Source of the DNA: Anopheles merus
Taxonomy: Eukaryota; Arthropoda; Insecta; Diptera; Culicidae
NCBI RefSeq assembly: GCF_017562075.2
Contig: NC_054085.1
Coordinates: forward strand, 20,446,222 to 20,510,221
Direction: 5' to 3'
Length of the DNA: 64,000 bases
Shown here: in pieces, positions 11,462 to 22,462 of the stretch
Position numbering within the stretch: position 1 is the stretch's first letter
How the letters are laid out: each line of letters opens with the position of its first letter
Notes under the pieces: model-generated
Seen by the model: only the letters and a program-made list of their open reading frames with translations
The model's database searches: none
What the model was told of the DNA's origin: nothing
Program-made: the position numbers and the translations under genes

Positions 11462-14104
11462 CACATTCCACCGCAAGTGCTTTGTGTTAAAAGTGTTTGC
11501 ATTTGTCTTTGGTCTTCATGGTGGTGCGCGCAAAACGGTCGAAAAACCTAACGGTTTTGTGGTTCTTCAACAACAACAGCCCATCCATTAAGAATACAGC
11601 GTAAGATTTGTTGCCGGCGTGGTACGCACTGTAGACCGGCTGTGTTGAACACCAAGCACATCTGAAAGGGACGCCATTGAAAGCGGCACACTTGCACACT
11701 AATGCTTCTTGCGCCGGTTCCATTTTGCTGGAAGTGATCATAAATTTTGATTACTTTCATGTGTATCATCACCTTTCCCGTCCGCCGTTGCTACATTATG
11801 CCACTAAAAAGGACAAGTGCTGCTTTGAGCACCGTCCTACTGGGCAAAGCATATAGTTTAACAGCAACTTTAGCACCAGCTACTGCAGACAGCACTACTT
11901 TACCTGGTTGGAAATTTTCTGCCGTGTGTGTGTGTATTTCTCCATTAGCAAATCATTTGGTAAACACACAACCACCGATAACAAAACAAAAAACTACAGC
12001 AAATTAATCCAGGGCGCCACCAAAACTTTACAGTTTGTGGCAAAACAGGTGGTGGCCGGTGTGTGATGGGCGTGTGCTAAAAGTAAGTGGTATTATTCTT
12101 CCATCATCGGGACGGGCGAGTGAAAGGAGCGCTCTGCACGCGCGACGGTGCTGCATCGTAAATCAAAATTACATCATTTGCGTTGATGTGTACACAACGG
12201 CAACAGCGAGCGAACGTGTTGCGTTCCTTTTTCGGTCCAAAGCAACCCGGCATTACTTTCGTACGTACCCCAAAAAAAAAACTCCCGCCGTGTTGTTTCC
12301 ATCCGCCACCCCGCCGATGGAGGCGCCTGGTGCCGCAGTGACACGAGCGAATGAGGAAGATTTATTTCATGGATTTTCAACTTGTTCTCGTTGACGGGTG
12401 CTCCTGTTGTGCTGCAGCAGTGTGTGTGTCTGTGTTGCTAGTTCTCGGTGGAATTAAAGATACACATGTTTACTTTTTTGTAAGTGCAAAACAGCAGTAA
12501 CAGCCACAGCCCACCCCCTGCACTGCAATGGCCCCGACGAAGTAGAGCGAGCGTGTACGTAACATTCGCCTTCGCCAAATGGAATGACTTTTACAATTTT
12601 CAAAAAGTGCCATGTCAGTGCTTTGAACGGGGTTTTTTTTCTATGAGACATGAATGGACCATTTTAATAAAAAATAATGTTACAAATTTCATTCCATCTG
12701 TAGCAACACTCAAACAAAAATTCCCTTTCCTCTAAATATTGCACGTACAGTTGTGACCTACTGATATACATTCAATTTACCGTACACACGTACGGTTAGA
12801 ACGCTCTGCTGTCCCGTGCTAAGCACGCACACCGTCGCTCGTAGTGTGCCTTCGTAGAATTGGAGCAACCAACCAACCCGAGGTCGTTTGCCTTTCGATT
12901 ATTCAGGAGATTAAACGCGCAGCAGCAGCAGCAGCAGCATCATATCAGCGCAGCGCGTTACACGTTTGCAGACAGCGTCCCCGTCTCCGCTCCTTTAACG
13001 CAAATACTAACCTGTTCGGATGCCAGATAAAGGTCCTTTCGGAAGGTTAGTCCCAGCACGTCCAGATCCTCGCGCCCGTACCGGAAGGCGGCCAGTACGT
13101 GTCCGAAAACTTTCCGCTCCTTCACATAGTCGGGATCTATCAGCACGACACCATCTGGCACAGAGCAGTTCGTGGCGGTGAGTGGTGTTCGCCGGTTCGG
13201 GGCGCAGTTTATCGTTGATTTTGATGAAGATGGCGGCGTGCGCAATTGTAGTAAAGGTGTGTGTGTGCAATGACAAAGAGAAGAAGGAGAACAGCGAATG
13301 AAGGATTGCAGTGTTTTGGGGTAGGCCAGAGGGACTTGTTGCTCGCCGATGAAACAACGTGTAACAACGGTAGAGCGTTTCACCCTTTTGGGGGATTTTG
13401 GCGGGCTTACCTATCGGATCGACATGCGTGATGTGGTCGACGAAGTCACGTTTTCCCAAGTATACGGTGATTTTGCCATTTGAAGAACTTTCTTAAACAC
13501 TCTGGAAATAGATAACGGAAACGAACAATACATTGTCAGTTAGTTTTGTTGGGATAAATTAATGAATTAACTAACTTATTTAAATGAAAGAGAAGGATTC
13601 ATAAGCATGAGACGTTAGTTCAAAATTGTTCATTAAGAGGGCGCATAAATATAAATAAATAGTAAATATATAACTCAATACTAGTGTACTAAAATAAAAT
13701 AGATACTGTATACTAAATATCATTGACTGATCAATAGTACAAATTAAATAATTCAATTCACATAACAGAAAAGCGTTTATGCAATAATAAAATCTAATAT
13801 GCAAAATTCATTGCCGGCCATTTTTCAACGTTTACAGCAACGTTTGGTGCTTGCTTTCTAGAACAAACTCTAGAGCTCATTCTATTTTTATTATGCCTAG
13901 TATTTACCTAAACTGCCTACCCCAATAATGCTAATTACAGCATGCAATGTTAATTTTTTATTTGCGCAAAAACCCACAAACCTAACCAAGGCTCCGCACT
14001 CAGACTTACCTTGTTGCCTGCTTTTTCGAGCTACCCTCGTCAACGTCAGGATCGGGTGACGGTGCGGGCGATCTGGGCGATGATCCTTGCAGATGGGTAT
14101 TCAT
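2560..14104 (-). CDS. krz: Non-visual beta-arrestin, kurtz orthologue (spliced; C-terminal exons beyond left edge)
   Basis: Cytosolic adaptor that binds phosphorylated G-protein-coupled receptors, uncouples them and delivers them to clathrin; in flies kurtz also tunes Notch and Toll/MAPK signalling (family knowledge). Six coding exons, 2560-2700, 6547-6704, 6812-7169, 13012-13154, 13411-13501 and 14010-14104, joined on the minus strand, give about 329 residues of an expected 400 or more. The product carries the arrestin N-domain (VYLGKRDFVDHI, FRYGREDLDVLGLTFRKDL, TRLQERLIRKLG, CGVDYELKAFVGE, HKRNSVRLAIRK) and the first part of the C-domain (ADICLFSTAQYKCTVAE, VGPGFTLSKVF, LALDGQLKHEDTNLASST). 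All introns have GT donors and AG acceptors and the phases agree. The last visible exon ends in an AT-phase donor, so the gene continues left of position 1. Three one-base homopolymer deletions (exons 2 and 4) interrupt the frame; they look like assembly errors. Non-visual rather than retinal arrestin is favoured by its close match to beta-arrestin/kurtz throughout. Confidence 0.95.
2701..5453. other. krz intron between exons 5 and 6 (distal part)
   Basis: Non-coding, low-complexity sequence with (CAC)n at about 4360-4383, (TC)n at 4498-4514 and GT tracts near 5220-5240. No exon or mobile element is recognised. Confidence 0.5.
5454..6295. mobile_element. hAT-like non-autonomous element carrying a 10-bp minisatellite
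   Basis: Left end TAGTGATGGGAAAA, right end the reverse complement of TAGTGGTGTGCTC. An identical 8-bp duplication, GTCACAAC, flanks both sides (5446-5453 and 6296-6303), the size made by hAT transposases. The interior is a degenerate 10-bp repeat of the GAGTCGTCCG type from about 5525. Its orientation flips near 5756, after which the reverse complement (CTCCGGACGA) runs to about 6260, giving a large foldback. No transposase. The serine-rich ORFs on both strands are by-products of the repeat. Located in a krz intron. Confidence 0.85.
6547..6704 (-). CDS. krz: krz coding exon 5
   Basis: Encodes LYHHGESLSVNVHIANNSS through KTVKKIKVSVRQFADICLF to AEVESE, the start of the arrestin C-domain. Acceptor CCTTCCAG and donor GTAAGT. 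It is separated from exon 4 by only 107 bp. Frame intact; exits in phase 2. Confidence 0.94.
6812..7169 (-). CDS. krz: krz coding exon 4
   Basis: Encodes IYPPLETDRPLTRLQERL through the N-domain end and hinge (CGVDYELKAFVGE, HKRNSVRLAIRKIMYAP) to IHLEASLDKE. Length is 358 nt, whereas the flanking phases require 360. Two single-base deletions explain this: one at a C run (plus-strand GGG 7031-7033), where one more C gives the family motif PAPGDTGK, and one at an A run (plus-strand T7 at 6841-6847), where one more A gives KPKKIHLEASLDKE. Acceptor CCACCGCAG, donor GTAAGG. Confidence 0.93.
7170..9169. other. krz intron between exons 3 and 4 (proximal part)
   Basis: Non-coding, with an AGC microsatellite near 7410-7426 and otherwise unique sequence. 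No exon recognised. Confidence 0.5.
9170..9657. mobile_element. hAT-like element, 10-bp minisatellite, left end lost
   Basis: The array is dominated by ACTCCAGATG / ACTCCGGACG decamers (about 9170-9530) followed by a unique tail. The right end reads TTTACCCAACACTA (reverse complement TAGTGTTGGGTAAA), and the inner sequence TTGACAAAAATCCGAGT matches the left end of the element at 5454. I cannot find a matching left terminus or the expected copy of GCTACGTA, so it is probably truncated. Lies in the krz intron between exons 3 and 4. Confidence 0.65.
9658..13011. other. krz intron between exons 3 and 4 (distal part)
   Basis: Unique AT-rich sequence, then CA-rich DNA including (AC)n at 10958-10979 and (AC)29 at 11401-11459, and (GCA)n at 12920-12938. 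No exon recognised. Confidence 0.5.
11401..11459 (+). repeat. (AC)n microsatellite, about 29 units
   Basis: Uninterrupted AC dinucleotides. The longest CA tract in the window. Confidence 0.95.
13012..13154 (-). CDS. krz: krz coding exon 3
   Basis: Encodes 48 residues from DGVVLIDPDYVKERKVFG through FRYGREDLDVLGLTFRKDL to LASEQ, the phosphate-sensor and polar-core part of the N-domain. Phase in 1, phase out 0. Acceptor TGTGCCAG, donor GTTAGT. The reading frame is intact. Confidence 0.93.
13411..13501 (-). CDS. krz: krz coding exon 2
   Basis: Encodes VFKK through THVDPI, the first beta strands of the arrestin N-domain. Acceptor TTTCCAG and donor GTAAGC flank it. After VFKK the frame is lost by one base at an A run (plus-strand T run 13489-13491). 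Restoring one A gives the expected SSSNGKITVYLGKRDFVDHI continuation. The splice phase with exon 3 also requires that extra base. Confidence 0.9.
14010..14104 (-). CDS. krz: krz coding exon 1 (start codon exon)
   Basis: Encodes residues 1-31, starting MNTHLQG and running into a Ser/Pro-rich stretch (SSPRSPAPSPDPD) followed by an acidic-basic segment ending KKQAT. The ATG at 14104 is the first in-frame ATG; in-frame TAA codons lie upstream in the GT-rich leader. The exon ends in phase 2 at a strong donor (GTAAGT), and joining to the next exon gives ATRVFKK, which matches the position where the conserved arrestin fold begins. Mammalian beta-arrestins start almost directly at VFKK, so this is an N-terminal extension; the SP pairs are possible proline-directed phosphorylation sites (inference). 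Confidence 0.85.
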
Positions 14105-16490
14105 TTCGAAACCGTTGTGTCTAATTAGAGGCCACCGTGCCACCACCTCCGTACGTCTGCTTGGGCTTTCCACACACTCTCTTTCTCTCACACACACGCA
14201 CAATTATTATCCTTTTTCTTCTATTCACTTCGCAGTGCCACTGGTTTCACCACTTCGTTTTCATACACCACGCACACTGAAGCGCGCCTGGCAAGGCAAC
14301 TAAAAGCCAAATCTTGTTAGTTTCCCCATACGGATTAACTGTTGCGTTTCACTCTCTGCCGGGCTGTAACAAAATTTCCAATTGAAAAACAGGTTAATTG
14401 CAACGTAAACATACATTGAGTGGGAGGAAAAGAGTTGCATATGCTCGTCCTATATGCACGGTTTGTTGCCTTAGCAGCCCCTTCCGTTGCACGATACACT
14501 TCTGGTGTACTACACGCTATAAACGCACAGCACATTCAATCAGCTAGATTGAAGTGTTGCAACCCGAACGGTGACGGCACTTACATATATAAAGTCTCAA
14601 AAGTAACAAAGAATGCAAGGAGAACCCACAAAAAAAAACTACAAAAAAAAAATTATAATATTCACGGCTCTGTCGCTCGGAATTAGCTGGCGTGTGAAAG
14701 GGACACAATGGACATATTTTACACTTCGCCTATTTTGACACTATTCAAACACACTCCCACACACAAACACGCGCACACCATTACCTCGGGCTGGTATGTG
14801 CACACGAAGCGAACGCTGCCAAATACTAACATTTGCCGTCGCCGCCGGCAACCAACCGGAGGGGGCGCAAACCAAAATTCTTTCTCCACATCGCTTTGTG
14901 CTGGCGGCGAAAGAATGGCTCCAACAGTCGAGCATCAAGCCCGGCGTTCCCATAAATGGTATCTCGACACCGACTGTTTGCGGTGTGCTCGCGCGTGTGC
15001 GTGTGCTGATCCGGTTTCAAGATTTCAAGATTTGGAACGAATGGCAAACAACCTCCGGACGAGCGGCAACAAAAAAAATTAAAAAGAAGATGCTGCTGAA
15101 TAGATGAAGAGACAACGCTCACGAAGCGTTCTTGCGTTGAGTGATTTTTCTTTTCACACCATTATTGTGCTTCGCTCTCTCTCTCTCTATCTGTGTGTCC
15201 CAGGATAGTTGTCACCCGTAAAGCGATGGATTCATCGAAAGCATGCTACGCATAGTTTTTACACCAGCACGGAACAGGACACGGATCAGTGAAAAAGGGG
15301 GAAAAAGTATTTTCTTTTCACACCACGTCCGAACAATTTTCGCATTCTCGTAAATAGTTTACCTTAGTGGGGGGACGGAGGCGACAAAGTAAAGTAAAGT
15401 ACAGTATGCACGATTTGCTGTGCAGTGAGGAAAGTTATTTCCCAATCAAGTGATTTTATTTTAGTTTTTTTTGCTTGCGCTTCGAAGAAACTTATAAATA
15501 CTTATAGCATTATAGCGCGCTTCCTTTAGGAATGTCTTGCCGATTCCCGAACAATCTTATTTTTACACCGGAGCTTGCCAAGTTGCTCCAATTTCCACCT
15601 CAATCGGGGTTTCGGGAAATGGAATGTACAACCAACAAAAAAAATCAATGAAGAATCTCTCCTGCGCCGGGATTTCAATTGAATCCTTCTTACCTACAAC
15701 AAAACCTACACTCCTCCGCATCGGATGCCACATCTCTCGAACCCGAGTAGAACGAGAATCGCTAGCCGACTGTGCCGGAGCACAGAAATGGCAAGGCAAG
15801 CGGGTCGAAAGATGAAACGCAAAAAATATATACCACTACCCGCCGTTCTTCGAGTTCTTTCTTGTCGGCGGAATTTAACACCTTCCCTACCGCCCGCCGT
15901 TGTAATGCGAGGAGGATAAGGCGAGCGGGTGAAGCAAAAAAGGGACCTCGAAGGCAAAAGGAGCAACACATGCTTCACACGCTCGGCATAGGCCCTCTGT
16001 ACACAGTAGCTTATCGAACGATCGATTGATGTGTGAAAGAAAAAGTCTTTACAGCAATTGCAGAGCAGCATGATGGGAACGTGTAATCCTTTTTGAAGAG
16101 TGTGTGCGAGATCCATGGAAAATAGAGGGAGTTTTAAATAATAATACAACATAATCACATTTATTACACAACCATATCTTTTGATGATTGATAATGTTCG
16201 CGTCGTTTGCGAAGAAAGGAACGAAAGGAACTAAATATAAATTGAAAGGCCTTTACACAACATTTCAGGCTTTGGGTTCCAGGTGAAAAAGATACCGAAA
16301 TGTATGAATGTGTCCAATCACGTGATTTTTTTTACAACAATTATTGCCCAGAGTGATTCAACAATTCAATATCACAAAAATCATTACATTTTTTTTATCA
16401 TCCTTTCTCAAACTCGATGTGTCTTTAGGACAGGCGAAAAATGTACCAGTATACCTGAAGACAATATGGCAAATCAGCGAGCATATGCAG
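14105..16490. other. Region upstream of krz start: probable 5' leader and promoter side, no gene identified
   Basis: Immediately upstream of the krz ATG lie GT/GAGA-rich leader-like sequence and in-frame stops. A possible minus-strand splice donor (GTAAGAAGG) near 15690 could end a non-coding first exon of krz, but nothing confirms it. The rest is CA/TC-rich, with no conserved coding segment. Confidence 0.3.
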
Positions 16491-16945
16491 GTTTTAAGAT
16501 ACTAGCTAACATTTTTTGTATGGAGTTTGAGATTTGATGACTAAAAAGCCTGTCAACACACCATATAAAGTTCAACTATCAGGCCTGAGTTTTACATCCT
16601 AGATTATTTGAGCGTGAAAAAATATCAACGAACGCCAGTTTGTCCCAGGTTCGATCGATTTCGATCAATCAATTTCGATTTCGATCAATCAATACCTCAT
16701 CAATTTATTCATTTTTTCTATGCTATAAGATAAGAACAATTTCATGAAAGTTTTAAAAAAATTCAAACGAAATTTTTAGCATATAAAATTACTATGATCC
16801 ATTTTAGGAACCCATCACGATTCTAGTCAGCTTTTTGTATGGAGTTTGACAATTGGAGGCTGAAATCATGTAAACACTCCATACACAATCACACACAAAA
16901 CTAGCCTGCAATTTTCACTCTAGATTATTCTAGCCTCAAAACTAG
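16491..16945. repeat. Diverged direct repeat, two copies about 315 bp apart
   Basis: Copy one (about 16500-16625) and copy two (about 16815-16940) share TTTTTGTATGGAGTTTGA, then a CCTG-AAACAC segment, then CTAGATTATT. The copies are too diverged to define element ends. Confidence 0.4.
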
Positions 16946-16981
16946 AATTAGATTCGAGTACCAGCTCGAAAAATGGCAAAA

Positions 16982-17258
16982 CAAGGTGGTGTTTACATTT
17001 ATCCCAAGGTGCATTAAAGACATCTGGTGATGGAATCCAGAATCAATTGTATGTAGTCCAGGTGGTCTCATAGCATGTTTTTATAACCAAATTTGAACTT
17101 TTTGACAGGATGGGTGAAAATGTTTGTTCAAACAAACATTGAAGTTGTTTTTCTTGGGGGCTTGACGAATAACAAAACATTCTTAAAATCTTCATTCAGA
17201 AGCAGAAGCGATAAAAATCAGCCTTCTAAATTGATACACCTTGGGATAAGCCCACCTG
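16982..17258. mobile_element. Putative short TIR element (MITE)
   Basis: The left arm, CAAGGTGGTG followed by TTATCCCAAGGTGCAT, is mirrored on the right as ATACACCTTGGGATAAGCCCACCTG. The interior is non-coding. The target duplication is not clear. Confidence 0.45.
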
Positions 17259-20200
17259 TATATTATACCGACTTAGATAGCTGCTCGAAAACTGCTATAC
17301 AATGGAAACAGCTGAAATTTCACAGCCTACTAACTTAAAACGGAAAGGGCCACTTAAACAGAAAAAAAACCCAAAATGATCAAACAGAAAAAATACCTCT
17401 GTTTGTACAAAACTGGCGAAATCCAATATGGCTGAATTTAACTGACAAGTTTAAAATTACAGCATTCTGGCTAAAAATATAGAAGGACCAATGTTGAATA
17501 TATCGAACCCAAATACCTTTTGTTTGATGTGCCTGAGATAAATGTTGATAATTATTTAATTATATTTTCTAAAATCATGCTTTCAATCAAGTAAAGTAAA
17601 ACTGTAAATAAAACAAGCAGCAAAGGCGTCATATTCACGCACAAACACCAAGGATAAATCCTTCAAAGATGCCAGCTCAAATAGCTTCCTCACTGTTACT
17701 GATTTGAAGTACCATCCTATCGCAGGAAAACTGAGAAGCTATCGATCAGTGTGAAAATACCCGCAAGCGACAATGATATTAGCCGTGGAAGCGCAACCGA
17801 ATTCCAACGTTTGGGCAGTTTGATGCGCCTGAGGCTACCGAGCAAACCCCACAACCCCACCCCCACAGCAGCACCCGCGAGCGTGTAGTATCTCAACCAT
17901 CCATTTGTTAACCGGTGATGGGGTTTTACTGAATTAATTTCCACCGTGCTTTCGTGATCGTGCTCAAACGCAACAGAGCCGCCGGCCCTTGCAAAGCACT
18001 GCTGCCTGGACCTAGGTGGGGGGTGGGGTGATCGCCGTTTTAGTAAAATTTGAGCAGTAATTAATTTTCCACCGCTTGCAACACGCACCACGCGGGTGGT
18101 GGCCGGAGCCTTAACTGAATCTTGCTGATTAAAAGGGGTTCACTTTACGAATCCTCCACGAATTCCACGAGTGATTAATGAGCCTGAAGCCAATTTGGCT
18201 GCGTATTCTTTGCAACGCCGTCTAGCGGTGTCGCAGTCAGGGGAACAATAATGCCCTCCCTACTACGAAGGCACCCGATGGTGAATTTCCACGGCCAGCC
18301 TCTCTTTGTTCAAGTGGACGGAGTTTGCCGGTAAGGTGGGATGGATGTGTGGTGCTGTAGCTGGTGTAGAGGTGGTAATGACAAGCCGCCCGGCCTTGGA
18401 GTAAGTCTGCAAAAAAAGGACAAAAGAGAGAAAAATTGCACGCATTAGTGGGTTTGTGGGTTGGTGAGAAATGAAGTGGGACGTGTTTTAAATGTGTTTT
18501 TTTTTATTTAGCGCTGGTAATGGTTTATTGGTTTAATGGCTCAAGGAGGAGCACCCGTCTTACACTGGTCGTTATTGTGAAGCTTCCGTGTGTACCAGAT
18601 GCTCCTTCCCGAGCAATCAATAATCATAATCTACCGTGAATATATTATTTCGTTCGCTATAAATACTAATACCAAATGCTTTCCATCCTTCGTCGAAGCG
18701 CGTGTAAACGTGAGAGGGTCGAGAATTATTTATTTGTGTGCTCACCCACCAGAAAAGGCCTCCCTTTATGTGTGGCTTAGATTATACACATGTTTATGTC
18801 TACAACAAGCATTATACTGCGCTTCAAACAACACACGCCAAAACAAACGGGTTCGTCGTCTGCCTATGGCGCTTGACTGTACACTCATGAATAATTAAGC
18901 GATCCCAACAAGCCGATAATTTATGCAAGACGGAACGGTTTTTTTTGTCTGTGTGTGTTTCTACATTTTTCGCGTCATTTCCTCTCCGCGCCTCTTGTCC
19001 TCCACTTACGACCCAACAAGCACAAACATCAAACCATCATTTGATCCTTCGAAGCGTGATGTATACAATCGTGCCCGGCCCGGTTTCACGCTCACAACTA
19101 TAATCTTTCACGTAATCAGTTCTAACGCGGGCGACAGGCAACTACTAGGCGAGGCAGGAAGGGATGATGGGAACACAAAAAAAAACTACATCGAACAGGA
19201 GGAGAAAAGCATTGCATTGCAAATGTAGTATGCCCTTTCTGTTTCTCTCTCTCGCGCGCGGTACACTAACAAACGGCGCCAGTCGGGCGCGTACCCAGTT
19301 GCAGCAGCAGGCGAAATCCCCAAAGCCATCGCATGTGGCACGTGGTCCCCTCTCGCTTTGACTCCCTCTTTGACTCGGTGCCCACACGGGATAGGAGGTC
19401 ACCGGACAGAAGGACTGCTGCACCATTACTAAGCTCTCGGCACAGTTTCGTAGAACTGCAACGAACGAAAAAAGGGAAGATTTGGCTAAGGATACTGTAC
19501 GCAACACTCCCACCTCCAGACGACTCTTCTCTGCCCAGGCGGGAGCCGGGGAGTTAAATTGAAAAATGAAACACCCCCAACAAACGCAGCGCGGCAGTGG
19601 TGCCAGTAGCGGGCAACGGCTTATCATAACCTTCTGTTTTTTTTCTACGGAAAAAGGGATAAACATAGCGCTCGGTCCGACTATATCCGCACTATCTAGT
19701 GCACGCGCAGCAGCATTTGCTCTCCGCCAAACTCCACTTTCAACTATTACACTTGATGGCTTGATATTTACTCTAATATCAGTGGTAGGATTTCTCCTTC
19801 CTTCTGCGCTGTGTGATCAACCACACACAAACACCGTTGAAAATCACCCGTGTAGGGTTCTTTCCGGAAAATTGTTTTCACTCGAATTACGTGTCCCCCG
19901 TGCAATTGAGGTCGGTTGCGTCTCGGACGAGCGAAAAGTGTCGCAATTCGTTGCTGCTGCTGCTGCTACGCTACTTGCGACGTGCAATTCTATATCTCCA
20001 ACCATCTACGCTACACTGCTTTTTGTTCTCTCTTTTTCGCCATGAATTTACTATCATCCCAGTTGACCCAGATAGTAAAATATCTTCTTACAAGCACACA
20101 CACACACACAGCTCGCTTGCTGGCTGTGTGCAATTGCGCGAAGAAGCAGCGGCTCGTTGTTGCCTTCGTTGGTTCAGATAAAAAGACAACGAGCGCTGCA

Positions 20201-20448
20201 AAAACTCACAATCTACAAAAGCACATACAGAGAGACACACACCTACATACCTACCCACCAATTGCTGCAAATATCCTGCCGGTATCCGGTTGAGCAAGCG
20301 GGTTGATGTAGGTTTTTTGCCGCTTTTGCCGCACTACACTTGGTACGAGGAGCGACGATTTTCCCCCGCCATGTCCTGGGGTTTGCTGTTGCCATTTTCA
20401 CCCGAATGGATTTTCTTTTCTGGTCCACTAGAGCGACCACCAACCTAT

Positions 20449-20479
<31 letters not shown>

Positions 20480-21679
20480 TATTCCGGTTAATGCAATCCT
20501 TTCTACTGCGTTGATCGTACCGGCAATGGGTTTGGGCGCTCCTAACCCACATAAATACAACGCTCGCGCGCACTCACACGGCCAACGGAAACGTCAAATG
20601 GTCCGTGTGTGCGTGTGCGTGTGTGTGTGTGGGAATCATCTTGAGCAGTGGAAAGAAAGGGGAGCTGCAAAAACAATACCGAATCTGGTGGAAACATTGC
20701 ACTCGATTCACTCGGTTTTGCGCGAGCGATTGAGAGGTCGTGGACCGATGTGTGTGTGTGTGTGTGTGTGTCGAGGCGAAGGAATTCCGGCGTGAAGATC
20801 TCCTTGTAGTAGCGGATAGGGTGGTGGTGTAATGCATGCGATATCCTCCTATTCGGATAACCGCCGTCGGAACACTTTAATCGAAGCGTCTAGAAGATTT
20901 CTGCCACCCATCGGGACGGTAGTGGCATAGAGCGTAACGAAGGAAACTGTTACACTCAAATGCACACACACACACATACACGTTACATTAAGCTCAACCG
21001 TACCCCGGAGTGCAGTTGATGAAGACACATACACCCCAGTGGTTTCATTTTAATATCGAAGCGTAAAACCGGACGCAGCACATGGCAGACGGGCCAAGAA
21101 GGCACGGTTGCGCTTCAGTTTTTATAGTGCGCGCTTTCGCTCGCAGTATAATAACAAAGTTGATGTGATGTAAAGAATTGTCTTGTTTACTTGTTGCAGA
21201 TTTTGAGGTCATACGCTGCATATTAAATTATGTTATTACTTTTTATAAGATACTATACCATCTGAAGTGGAATTTACGTGCTGTCCGTACGATGTTATGA
21301 ATAACATAATATTTTTATGAAAGGATATGTACAAGAGGGATGTACAGAAAACCTAGAAGAATTTTGATGGCTGATGTATAAGATACAATTCAACTTGGTA
21401 TCCCATGCTCTACATTTTGTGGTTTATCTTCAAAACCCAATATTTCACTTTTACTTTCACACTCACATCACTGCTTGGACATTAAGGATCCACGCAGGCC
21501 TGCCGCCTGAACAGGCTTTCGAGACAATACCCAGGGATTGCAGGACTTCCAAGCAACTGGATTCGAATTCATGATTACTTCTCGAATTCATGATTAGTGT
21601 GTACACTTTTTCTGTGAATAGAAATTAGACGTGACAAGCGATTTGATATATCTAGGAATTGAGTAAGGAATTGACACAC
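17259..21679. other. No gene identified; CA-rich, partly GC-rich DNA
   Basis: Contains (CA)n tracts at about 20095-20110, 20453-20480 and 20743-20772 and several GC-rich patches with many short overlapping ORFs (17.7-18.1 and 19.1-20.8 kb). None shows a conserved domain or consistent splice structure. Promoter or leader sequence of an unseen gene is possible. Confidence 0.35.
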
Positions 21680-21886
21680 TTCTTCTCACAACAACCCCTT
21701 GACCAAAACCTTTTGCCAGTACCGCTAGTGGGGCTTAGCTTTCAGTGACTTATCGATTACTCACATATCATACTAGGATAGTCAGTCTTACGTGTGGGAG
21801 CACGGTCCATTCGGTGCTTGAACCCATGATGGGCATATTGTTAATTCGTTCGAGTTGACGACTTAACCACGAGACCCGCCAGGCAT
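21680..21886 (-). mobile_element. tRNA-derived SINE, SINE200-like
   Basis: On the minus strand it begins GGCGGGTCTCGTGGTTAAGT (A-box region), then GCCCATCATGGGTTCAAGC (B-box region), then the body GACTGACTATCCTAGTATG and AAGTCACTGAAAGCTAAGCC, ending in a degraded TTGTTGTGAGAAGAAG tail. It matches the SINE at 45724-45934 along its whole length. RNA polymerase III type, non-coding, moved by LINE machinery (family knowledge). Confidence 0.8.
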
Positions 21887-22076
21887 TTGTCTCGTTACGA
21901 ATCGTACAAGTGTATCTTGTATGTCTTGGATGAATCGAAACAAACTCTATTAAATTAGTTTATGCTTATCTAGGAAACAGTAAACAACATTCTTTGTGAT
22001 GGAGGTCGGTCCTGTTACCTCTCATTCAAACAAGTGAAAAAAAAGAATTGAAATAACAAAAAAAAAACTAATGACA

Positions 22077-22462
22077 CAGGCGTCCCCCGAGTTATGACCC
22101 CCTCGAGTTACGACGATTCGCAGATACGACGATTTTGATTTTGACAGTTAAAAGTTGTCATTGAGACGAAATAATAATTTTTGTTTGAATTCCTGTGCAG
22201 ATACCGTTACAAACATATTTCCTCAGATTCCACAACTCCCCGATCTTGAATATCATATATCGAGTAAACGGCTTTTGGAGAAAAATGGATGCATTATCGT
22301 ACATTATTTTTAATAACATACACGATTTGATAGATGTCGATTCTTCAATTTATGTTATAAACTTTATATTCGCAGATATTCGACATACGACTATTTCAAC
22401 TTACGCCTTGCGTTAGGACATTTTTTCGGTCCCAAATACAGTCGTATCTCGGAGGACATCTG
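22077..22462. mobile_element. TA-type MITE
   Basis: Left end CAGGCGTCCCCCGAGTTATG, right end the reverse complement of CAGATGTCCTCCGAGATACG. Internal subterminal motifs repeat on both sides (ATTCGCAGATA, ATACGAC). TA follows on the right, while CA precedes on the left, probably a mutated TA duplication. No transposase. Confidence 0.65.

Noticed and set aside
19145..19666. 173-codon minus-strand ORF
   Set aside because: Overlaps a comparably open plus-strand frame (19566-20045) and shows no domain or splice support.
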